From the NCBI GenBank assembly GCA_001661515.1, contig LUVW01000038.1:1-64000 (forward strand): 64,000 nucleotides of DNA. The letters are read 5' to 3'. Below the pieces are notes generated by a model. It searched no databases, was not told the origin of the DNA, and saw nothing but the letters and a program-made list of their open reading frames with translations. Both the position numbers and the translations under genes were made by a program. Below, piece by piece: positions 55,654 through 64,000 of this stretch (position 1 is its first letter; each line of letters begins with the position of its first letter). Source of the DNA: Capniomyces stellatus (taxonomy: Eukaryota > Kickxellomycota > Harpellomycetes > Harpellales > Legeriomycetaceae).

Positions 55654-56598
55654 TCAGTGGTTAGAAAGTGGTGGTGGCGCTGACAGATCTAGATTCTTAT
55701 TGCTGACGCTGGGCAGCTTGGGAGACACACTTTTTCCTAGATCGGTCAATGACTCAGAATTAGCTCTTCTGTTTGCAGACCCGGAGCGAATAAGCTTTAG
55801 AACGAATACGGGCGACTCGCCTCTGTCTTTGATCTGCTGAAATATCAAAAGCGGCTTATCTTCTAACCCCAATACCAACTCTGACCGTTTACCTGCATGC
55901 GAGTGTGAGCGCACAGATAGGGCGTAGTCTTGCCAATCGCCCTCAATGTTGTAGCGTTTTAGTGCGTGAGGTAGAACTTTGTAGCAGGGATCGTCTAGTC
56001 CTATCCTTACTGACTTAAAGTTGTTCTGGTCGTTGATTATGTCAAGCCCATGGCTAAAGTTCACGTTTCGGTTCGCATCTTCCTGGCTGGTTTTTGATTC
56101 GCCAGTGTTGGGTTTTCTATCGCTGGGTTTAGGGTTCAGAGCATTTATGGTCGCTGCAGAGTCGCTAGCCTGTACGCTGTTTCGACTTGAATTTTTGCTC
56201 GATAATCTTGATAACTTTCTATTTAATCTTTCCATTTCTCTAATCAGTTTGTTTATTATTTCCTCTTGCTCAACTATCTTCTTGCTAACTTTGGATATTT
56301 CGATATTCGACTTTGCTCCTTCTAACATAGGCACATAGCCTGACGAGTCAATTTTTATTTCGTACTTTCTTTTCAAAAAGTATATTTTTTTAAGAATCGA
56401 CAACCGTGTCCCAAGTGTACTCACGCCCAGGTCCACCAGTGATATGTTGTCCAGACTCAGCAAAACCTCACCATCGATTTCATTCTCCAGTAAGCTCTGA
56501 TCTAATCCTGTAAATCCGTTATTGTTAAACCATTCAATCACCGTTTCAATGCTCCATTTACTGACGTGTTGTGGATGCGCGTCCAATGGCTGATTCAT
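55654..56598 (-). CDS. STE50: STE50-type SAM/Ras-association adaptor
   Basis: Single exon, 314 residues (yeast Ste50 is 346). A SAM domain spans about 12-78 (KWSIETVIEWFNNNGF, then DLGVSTLGTRLSILKKI), followed by a predicted coiled coil (about 104-133, heptad-like IVEQEEIINKLIREMERLNRKL pattern), a Ser-rich linker, and a Ras-association domain at about 194-271 (VRIGLDDPCYKVLPHALKRY, then ALSVRS, KPLLIFQQIKDRGESPVF). Ste50 binds the MAPKKK Ste11 through its SAM domain and Ras/Cdc42-type GTPases or membrane anchors through the RA domain, in mating, osmotic and filamentation signalling. The tail is Ser/Pro-rich and may be regulated by phosphorylation (inference). Confidence 0.9.
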   Translation of the reverse strand: MNQPLDAHPQHVSKWSIETVIEWFNNNGFTGLDQSLLENEIDGEVLLSLDNISLVDLGVSTLGTRLSILKKIYFLKRKYEIKIDSSGYVPMLEGAKSNIEISKVSKKIVEQEEIINKLIREMERLNRKLSRLSSKNSSRNSVQASDSAATINALNPKPSDRKPNTGESKTSQEDANRNVNFSHGLDIINDQNNFKSVRIGLDDPCYKVLPHALKRYNIEGDWQDYALSVRSHSHAGKRSELVLGLEDKPLLIFQQIKDRGESPVFVLKLIRSGSANRRANSESLTDLGKSVSPKLPSVSNKNLDLSAPPPLSNH

Positions 56599-59500
56599 AT
56601 TACTCGCTGTACTTGGCTCTTAAATTAAGCTCGATCTATTTTGTTTTTTTCTTCTCTCTATGTATCCTCTCGGTGCGTTAGAATCGGTTAACTATAGAAT
56701 TCACACCCCTTCATTAGAACTTGAAATCTTTGAGTATTTCCGGTCTATGCTGTTTAGTTCCCTCTTTTTTTTCTCGTAGAGTCAACCCAAGCTTTATGTT
56801 TTAATTTGTGTTTAGGGAATTTTTTTTTGGGAAGGGAGAGGGGGAGGAGAGAGCGATGCTTCCTTTATTCTTGTTGTTTTTGTTTTTTTTTTACAATAAG
56901 TTGCGTGAGTGTATTTATTAAGATCTTGGATTCTACTTTCAGTGAAGCATGGTACTTTAACTGATTGAGAGCAAAAACAGCAAAATGGGATACTTGTTTA
57001 AAATAAAACAATAGCCTGGATCTTTAAGGTATGGTGGATATACTTTAAATACGCTATGTTGTAATATTGACACTGGCTTTTTCTAAAGTTCTTTCAAGCT
57101 TGTTTCTCTTTTTTACAATGGATAGGTGTATTGTTCGGGTGCTTGTTCTCAACAAGCTTCATGGGATAATCAAATGTTTTTTCCTTGTTTTTTTTTTCAT
57201 TCCTTTTTGTTCATTCCTGATTCATTTAAAGTTTTGGACGTGGATTTGTTTCAATTAGGTAAAACTGACAGTAAACGATAATATCTTATTTCCAATTTAA
57301 CTTCAAATTTCAAATTTAAAACTTTCAGCTAATAACATGATTTGTCTTTCAATATAAAATGGCAATTTGTTTGCCCTATTAAATATTGGTAAAATGTCCA
57401 TAGCCAAACCCCGCATATAAATCCAGTGGCTATTTTTTAAGCTTAAACGGATGTTACCCGGGAGCAGACCGAGAGTTTGTGTTGTTACTCTTGGATATGG
57501 TATTTGACGGAATTGCCCACCTCAACTGATCTTTCCTGGAAATTGATTATTTCACACAGTCCAACGACAGTGCAACTTTCAACATTCAAACCTAAACGAT
57601 ATCTTATTTATATCAAGAAAGAATAGGATGGCTGTTGTTATTCTATTATAGCAAGAAAGAATAGGATTTTTACTATTTATATTGAAGTTTAGAAAATGCA
57701 GAATTATGTTTTTGTTTAGTATCAGCCCGGTCATTATTTTCAAAAACAGCCACCTGATTTGTTTGAGCTTGATACTAAATTATTCATTGCGAGTGTTGCT
57801 CATTATTGAGACGAGCAAGTTAGCAGATAATACCCGTTGGAAAACGGGCCACCATTCTTTATTGGTTTGGATGCCACTGTTGCTCGGTAATAAATAGTCT
57901 AAAGAAACGATATGTTCCTATTGAAGCCAAATTTGATGTTTCATTCTGTAAACTCATGGTGATAGAGACATAATTGCTTGTTCGGGAAAGAAGGTTTGTT
58001 GACCTAATAAGTGGCGCTGGACAATTGCAAAATAATTACAAATTCTATAAATCAAGTTGTAGTTTTTGAATCGATTAACGACCTGTTCAGCGAGTATAGT
58101 CCATATGAGAGAATCGTCACTGGTGCTGAAAAGTGTACTTGAGTAGTACATGATGTTAATTTGCGCAACATTTGGCCTGGTTTAGCCTGGTAGTACTATA
58201 TATTTTTATTTGATATTTCTATTTTTAGACCCGTTTAAAATACAAGATTTGTTAAAGGCGCCGGACATTAAAATAAAGATAAAGTTAAAAATAAAAGTAA
58301 AGAAGTGGACAAGTGAGTGAGGCTCCTTTTGTATTTATTATTTTGGTATGTTTATAGCAAGAGACTGAGGTAAATAAATCATCATCCTAAAGCGCAAACA
58401 GTGGCATTTAAATCGCGGCAGCTAATTTAAAAGGGTTATAATGATCAAAGTTGGCAGCAATTGTCTTATCTTTTCTGAGCAAGGTTGGAGACTTGACAAA
58501 ACCTGTTGTTTTTGGTAGTTGATAAGAACCATATTTTTAGTAGTCATAAGAGCATACCTGATAATAAAAGCAGCAAATAAAATCACTTGAGCAGATTTTT
58601 TTTTTTTGATTCCTGTAGTCCAACATAATGAACTCAGGCCACATTTTCACACGACTTATTTTTCTTTTTCTCGTGGAAATGGTTGGTGTGTAGATTAGGA
58701 AATATAAATTGTATGTAGAAAAAAAAACAAGTTGAACAAAACACAGCACAACAGAAAAGCTAAAGCCAAAAGCAGAGAAACTAAGCAAGTTTTTAGATAA
58801 CAAAAGGAGTGATACGATTTTGGCCAATTATGCACGTTTAGATTTGTGAAGGTGATAAATAAACGAATTAATGGATAAAAAGTCCTAAAAGCAAAAAAAA
58901 AAAACAAAACAAATATCTCGAATACAATTAAAAAAAAACAAATAATGTAAAAAGGATTTTATGTTTTTAAAAGGGAAAGCCTAACCAAAAAATTTAAAAA
59001 AAACCCGTCCTTGAAGAAACTAGGGGAATAAATTAACTTTTAGACTGATTTACAAACCTTTTAATATTTTCCGATTCATTAGTTCGTAAGAGAAAAACAG
59101 AGATAGCTTGACAGGAGCAAAACCAACCCTTCTCTAGCAACCACCTTGGATAGTGTTTGTATTAATAACATAATAAAAACGTGATATAGCGACAAAGTAA
59201 TATTAACCGGCTAAACCCCGAATAAAGCACAGAAAGAAGGAGCAAAGCGAACAAGGAGCAATCGCGTGTATATTGTACCAAAACACACAGCTTGACAAAG
59301 AACAGAATACTGGCTTGCTTTATTTAAAAAAATAAATAAATTAGATCAGTGTTATCAATAGACTCAAATAAAGTAAGTGCAATTGTGACCAAAAGGTTTT
59401 TATACTTTGTTTGCAAAATTAATCAAATGGGTGGTAGTAGGGATATTGTTATTTGTTTTTTCTATTGACAAGATTTATTAGACTTATTACAGCAAGCGAA

Positions 59501-59656
59501 ACGAGCTTTAAACATTTCAATGTGTATTACAAAATTAAAATAAGGAATAAAAACTAAAAAATAAAATAAAACAGAAAGGATTGTGTGGCTGAATTTGTTT
59601 TATTTGTGTAATTGATAGCTGCGAACAGGCACTTGAGTAAAATAATATAACGATAA
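56599..59656. other. Long intergenic region between STE50 and the CBS-PB1 gene
   Basis: About 3 kb between divergent genes. It holds a purine run (GGGAAGGGAGAGGGGG at about 56830-56846), two copies of CAAGAAAGAATAGGAT about 40 bases apart near 57617-57668, and many A/T runs. Open frames at 57067-57258, 57682-57897 and 57954-58151 have no recognised family. No RNA gene is evident. Confidence 0.5.
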
Positions 59657-61989
59657 ATGTCAGCAATTGAAAAGTCAACTTCAAGCCAGACGGCCCGTAA
59701 TAGACAAGCCAAAAGAGACGAGGTATGTTTTTTTTTTTTACTATAGTACTATTTTTAAATAAAGAAAAATAAAAGTAAAATTACAATTACTTTTTAGAAA
59801 ACCCAAATAGCTAGAAGGATATGATTATATGTTGAATGAAATAGGCTATCCGAAAAAAGGCAGAAATTGGGCTGATAAAGAAGCAGAGCCAAACAAAAAA
59901 AGGGTCGATTGTAGGGCACAGCGACAATGGCATATACGGACAGGCAGGATCCAATGTGGGAGCAACGGAGCTATCAGGAACAGTCAACGCGGCAGGGTCG
60001 TATGCAGGCTATGGCGGTAGCGAGGTTCCCAGCAACAGAAAGAAGCTGATAACAGGGACAGTAGCGGCATTAAGACCAAATGTGGCATTTACAGTGCGTG
60101 AGACGATTTCGATTGTAGAGGCAGCACAGCTGATGGCGGCAAAGAGGGCAGACTCGGTTTTAGTTGTTGATGACGAGGAGCGGTTGGCGGGAATATTTAC
60201 CGCAAAGGATATAGCGTTTAGAGCGGTTGCGGAGGGGAAAAACATCCACACAACTTTAGTTCGAGATATTGCGACAAGAGACCCATTCTGTGTTACGATT
60301 GATGCGTCGGCTATAGATGCGCTGAATACGATGGTTGGGCGAGGATTTAGACACTTGCCTATTTGCAATGAGGAAGGGGATGTTGTTGGGCTGTTGGACG
60401 TTATCAAGTGCATGTACGACGCGCTTGATAAGATGGACAGAGCCTACCAATCAACACGGGCGCTGTACGACGCGTTGGAGGGTGTTGAGAAGGAGTGGAG
60501 TGTGCAATCAGCGCAGTTGGTTAATTTTGTTGATCAGCTCCGAGACAAAATGTCGTGTCCGGATGTGGAGTCGGTACTTGGAAATGCAGAGCCGGTTTTG
60601 GTTACGCCGAGAACAAGTGTGTATGAAATAGCGCAGCTGATGAGAGCAAACCACACCACAGCAGCGATGGTGATTGATGAGGAGCAAGGGTTGTTGGCGG
60701 GTATTTTTACCAGTAAGGATATTGTGTTGCGAGTGATTGCTGCGGGACTTGACCCGTTTAACTGCAGTGTGGTGCGAGTGATGACACCTCATCCAGATAC
60801 AGTGTCGCCAGACACGTCGATTCTTGACGCACTTAAGCGGATGTACGAGAGGGGGTACCTCAACCTTCCGGTAATCAGGGAGAACGGGGAGATTTTGGGA
60901 GTGGCAGATGTACTAAGCCTGTGCTACTCGACGCTGGAGCAGATGAAGCATATCCAGAACGGGGTGGCTGAGGATGAGCAGATCGACTCAAGCGGCCCGA
61001 TGTGGTCGCATTTCTTTAGCGGGAACCTGCCAGAGGAGCTCGAAAACAAGCTGGGAAATATGTATTCGGGGAGGTCAAACAGGTCAAGTAGATCACATGC
61101 CCGCTCCTCAAACATGGGCCCACCGCCATCGTTTTTGGATGGGACGTCGCATCTTGTTGGGGATATATTTCCAAGCGAGTCAGCGTCAATGGTTGAGGAC
61201 ATAAGATCAGCAGTGAACTCAAGAGTTGGCGAAAAGGAGGCGTTGGCAATGGCACACAACAACGGGGGAGGAGTCCACCAAATGGACGGGTACTATGACA
61301 ATGATCCAAGGCAGCCATTCCCATTGCCAAGCCAAGGGTACGAGGGCGCGCGTAGTATAGGCAATTCCGGGTTGAATCCCAACTCAGCCACCAACAATAG
61401 TGTGGGGCAGCAGAGCCAGTACATGTCGCAGGTCCAGTCGGGCAGCGCTTCGAATTTCGGGACGTCGCAAGTGGCCTACAGCAGCTTAGGGGGCGATATT
61501 TTTGCGTTCAAGTTCAAGACACCAGGCGGAAAGATCCACCGATTCAACTCGTCATCAAGTGACTACGAAATGCTGCACTCGATAATAGTTGACCGGCTGA
61601 TTTCAGATGGGTTGCAGGACGCAGAGACGTTGGTTTTAGAGGTTGGGTTGGCTTACATTGACGGAGAAAACGATTATATTCAGATGAACGGGCAGCTGGA
61701 TCTGATTGATGCAGTTGAACAGTCAAAGCGTGAAGGCAAAGGACGCGTTTTGGTCCAGTTGAACGCGACGCAGGAGGATTTGGTCCAGAGAGTTGAGGAC
61801 AAAAAGAGACTGCTTGCCCAGGAAACCAACTTGAAAAACGTCGATACCTTGGACTCGCGTCAGCTTAGAGAGGCTGTCAAGGGACCACTGGGAATTCCTG
61901 GCCATTTGGTGGCGTCTAGTGCTATTGGTGGAGGGCTTTTAGTTGCAGCCATTTTTATTTTCATGGCCTCAAGGACATCAAAGAACTGA
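59657..61989 (+). CDS. CBS-domain and PB1-domain protein, Mug70 type
   Basis: Two exons, 59657-59722 and 59845-61989, give 736 residues. The acceptor at 59844 restores RNRQAKRDE-AIRKKAE, the conserved N-terminus of this fungal family. Four CBS motifs form two Bateman pairs (about 105-215 and 268-395; AGIFTAKDIAFRAVAEG and AGIFTSKDIVLRVIAAG are the paired signatures). A Ser/Asn-rich linker is followed by a PB1 domain at about 575-660 (FAFKFKTPGGKIHRF, then VEQSKREGKGRVLVQL) and a hydrophobic C-terminal helix (about 710-730) ending in SRTSKN, consistent with a tail anchor. CBS pairs bind adenine nucleotides and PB1 mediates dimerisation. The cellular role is poorly known; the fission yeast homologue is up-regulated in meiosis. 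Confidence 0.9.
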
Positions 61990-62317
61990 ATTGGTCTTCT
62001 CCTTCTTTCCCTTCTTCCCCAATTCGGCAATATGATTATTGGATAGTCATTATATTACCAACTATCGTATATCTACAATTTACTCTTTTTCTTTTCTTTA
62101 TTTTTTTTCTTTTTCTCTTTTTTTCTCCTTTCCACGTTTGGCTTTACTGATAAGAAATTTACAGTTCGAGTTGCTTTTATTATTGTTATTGTTATTGTTT
62201 TTATAATTAAAAGTAAATAAATGTAGTTGCTTTTTTATAAAACGCAAGTGTTGTGAAACATAATCTTCAATAGTAATAATAAATAGGCTAGATGATATGA
62301 ATGGGCATTAATTGTAT
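61990..62317. other. Convergent 3' spacer, CBS-PB1 and branching enzyme
   Basis: T-rich then A-rich spacer with polypyrimidine runs near 62085-62130 and a TTATTG repeat near 62177-62198. It holds both 3' regions; nothing else is seen. Confidence 0.6.
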
Positions 62318-64000
62318 CTATGACTTGGTGCAGGCAAAGACAATTGCTGTGCGTGCTGGGAGATATATCTGGATGTAGTTTGATCTACCATGCAGCTCCT
62401 CGGGGAAGGAAAAGAACTCTGTAGAGTTGTCAACACGACCATGACCCAAAAACGTCTTATCGTCAGAGTTAAGGACGATGCGGTACTTTCCAGCCCAGGG
62501 AGTAGCCACCTTGTAGTCAGAGTAGGAGTTTGAGGGGTGGAAGTTGAAGACCCAAAGCAGGTTTCCGCGCTCAAAAGTGATTACCTTTTGGTCCTCGTGT
62601 TTGAGGCTGGTGTACTGGTCCTTGGCGATCAGCCATTTGTGGTCTTGTTCAAGCTTGTTGATTGCACAGTCAAACCTGTACAGGTACTTGTACCTCAGAA
62701 GCTCATCGTCAACCAGGTTGAACTGTCTTCTTGCGTACTGGAAGGAGGAACCGTTTCCTTCTCTTGGGAAATCGAGCCACTCTGGATGCCCAAACTCGTT
62801 CCCTTCAAAGGTCAAGTACCCCTCACCACCCAGCGCAAAGGTCAGTAAGCGGATCATTTTGTGGAGGGAAATCCCGCGGTCAATAACGGAGGTCAGTGGG
62901 GTCAGGTCAGACATGTTGGTGTACATTTCCTTGTCCATCAGCCAAAACGCGATGGTTTTATCGCCCACCAATGCCTGGTCATGTGACTCGCAGTAAGCTA
63001 TCGTCTTTTCCTGGTATCTTCTGTTTGTCAGCTGGAACTCCAAGTGGCCCATTTCCCAGTCCTCGTCTTTGATTTCCTTGAGGTGTTTGATCCACATATC
63101 CGGAATCGACATCGCCAGCCTGTAGTCAAATCCCACTCCGCCCTCGGAAATCGGCCTGCACAGTGCCGGCATTCCGCTGACATCCTCGGCTATAGTCGAC
63201 AGCCCCGGGTACAGCTTGTGGAAAATGTAGTTTGCCAGCATCAGGTACAAAACGGCATCGTCGTCTGTGCTGCCATTGAAATACTCATCGTAGTTTCCGC
63301 TGAACCCCACTCCAATTCCGTGGTGGTTGTAAAGCATCGACGTTACTCCGTCAAATCTGAACCCATCAAACCCAAACTCTTCCGTCCAAAAACGCAAGTT
63401 TGACAGCAAGTACCGCATCACCTCGTGGCTCCCGTAGTCAAAAATACGGCTGCCCCACTGCTCATGTCTCCCTCGGGACCCTGCGTGGAAGTAGCAGCTG
63501 TCTGTTCCATCAAACTTGTTGATCCCATCTTCAATATTGTCGCTTGCGTGCGAGTGAACTACGTCAAGAAGCACCGAGATCCCCATCTTGTGTGCTGCGT
63601 CAACTAGCATCTTGAGCTCCTCAGGCGTTCCGTACCTTGACGACGCTGCAAAGAACGACGTTACCTGGTATCCAAACGACGCGTAATACGCATGTTCCAT
63701 TATCGCCATCAGCTGAATCGCATTGTACCCAAGCTCCTTTATTCTTGGCAGCACGTTGTCTATAAACTCCAAGTACGTCCCAACCCGTGGCTCCGTTGAC
63801 GATATTCCTACGTGCGCCTCGTAGATCCTCAGGTCCTCTGCAACCGCCAAATGTGGTGTCGCTCTCTTATACCGCTGCTCTGCTGGCGGGTTGTAAAACA
63901 GCGCATCATATATTGGACTCACATTCAGGTCCTGCACCACAAACTTGCTCCAGGCTGAAATTCTGTATATTCTCTCGTCATTCTCACTTATAAAACTTAT
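62318..64000 (-). CDS. GLC3: 1,4-alpha-glucan (glycogen) branching enzyme, partial
   Basis: The frame stays open to the right edge, so the N-terminal ~140 residues and start are outside the window; about 560 residues are present. The GH13 barrel is clear: [54 protein letters not shown] (nucleophile Asp), [15 protein letters not shown] (acid/base Glu) and [13 protein letters not shown] (third acidic residue). The C-terminal beta domain ends in [13 protein letters not shown]. It transfers alpha-1,4-glucan segments to alpha-1,6 branch points in cytosolic glycogen synthesis. No intron is needed in the visible part. It is very strongly conserved, so identification is safe. Confidence 0.97.
   Translation of the reverse strand: MSFISENDERIYRISAWSKFVVQDLNVSPIYDALFYNPPAEQRYKRATPHLAVAEDLRIYEAHVGISSTEPRVGTYLEFIDNVLPRIKELGYNAIQLMAIMEHAYYASFGYQVTSFFAASSRYGTPEELKMLVDAAHKMGISVLLDVVHSHASDNIEDGINKFDGTDSCYFHAGSRGRHEQWGSRIFDYGSHEVMRYLLSNLRFWTEEFGFDGFRFDGVTSMLYNHHGIGVGFSGNYDEYFNGSTDDDAVLYLMLANYIFHKLYPGLSTIAEDVSGMPALCRPISEGGVGFDYRLAMSIPDMWIKHLKEIKDEDWEMGHLEFQLTNRRYQEKTIAYCESHDQALVGDKTIAFWLMDKEMYTNMSDLTPLTSVIDRGISLHKMIRLLTFALGGEGYLTFEGNEFGHPEWLDFPREGNGSSFQYARRQFNLVDDELLRYKYLYRFDCAINKLEQDHKWLIAKDQYTSLKHEDQKVITFERGNLLWVFNFHPSNSYSDYKVATPWAGKYRIVLNSDDKTFLGHGRVDNSTEFFSFPEELHGRSNYIQIYLPARTAIVFACTKS

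Noticed and set aside
57682..58151. Two opposed open frames of 65-71 codons in the STE50/CBS-PB1 spacer
   Set aside because: No motifs, no splice partners, and length expected by chance in 3 kb of spacer.

Overview
The window is AT-rich eukaryotic DNA carrying about 18 protein genes on both strands, many split by short GT-AG introns (roughly 100-200 bp). A 1,3-beta-glucan synthase (FKS1), a STE50-type SAM/RA adaptor and a CBS-PB1 Mug70-type protein make it fungal. A CAT/YfnA-type amino acid permease and, above all, a SECIS-binding protein 2 (SBP2) homologue, absent from yeasts and filamentous Dikarya, point to an early-diverging fungus. Harpellales or another Kickxellomycotina lineage would fit the low GC, but that placement is inference. 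No rRNA, tRNA, CRISPR array or intact mobile element was recognised.

Layout: 1.8-4.5 kb, a tandem pair of Alr4036-type FMN split-barrel genes (+). 4.8-6.8 kb, a divergent acyl-CoA oxidase (-). 8.5-20.7 kb, SPT4, RRP12 and FKS1 (all -). 20.7-25.2 kb, a long region without a clear gene but with coding-like remnants near 24 kb. 25.2-26.9 kb, mitochondrial HMG-CoA lyase in six exons (+). 27.2-29.0 kb, ERCC1/RAD10 in eight exons (-), divergent from PUS1 (29.5-31.7 kb, +). 32.2-35.7 kb, the SBP2 homologue with ankyrin repeats (+). 38.1-39.6 kb, the amino acid permease (+). 40.9-45.3 kb, RAD2/XPG (+), directly preceded by a perfect 9-bp minisatellite. 45.5-48.8 kb, UTP4 (-). 49.8-52.0 kb, a long-chain acyl-CoA synthetase (-). 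54.4-54.9 kb, mitochondrial ribosomal protein mL54 (+). 55.7-56.6 kb, STE50 (-). 59.7-62.0 kb, the CBS-PB1 protein (+). From 62.3 kb to the right edge, the C-terminal part of glycogen branching enzyme (-).

Functionally this is mostly a housekeeping region: ribosome biogenesis (RRP12, UTP4, mL54), tRNA modification (PUS1), transcription elongation (SPT4), nucleotide excision repair (ERCC1 and XPG, the two incision sides of the same pathway), fatty acid and ketogenic metabolism (acyl-CoA synthetase, acyl-CoA oxidase, HMG-CoA lyase) and cell wall/glycogen polysaccharide synthesis. The exceptional item is the SBP2 homologue: its RNA-binding core and the SBP2-specific flank are clear, it implies possible selenocysteine decoding, and its C-terminal half with ankyrin repeats is an architecture I do not know from any described SBP2.

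Exon coordinates were worked out by hand from reading frame, splice motifs and family alignment from memory; every chain of exons listed keeps frame.
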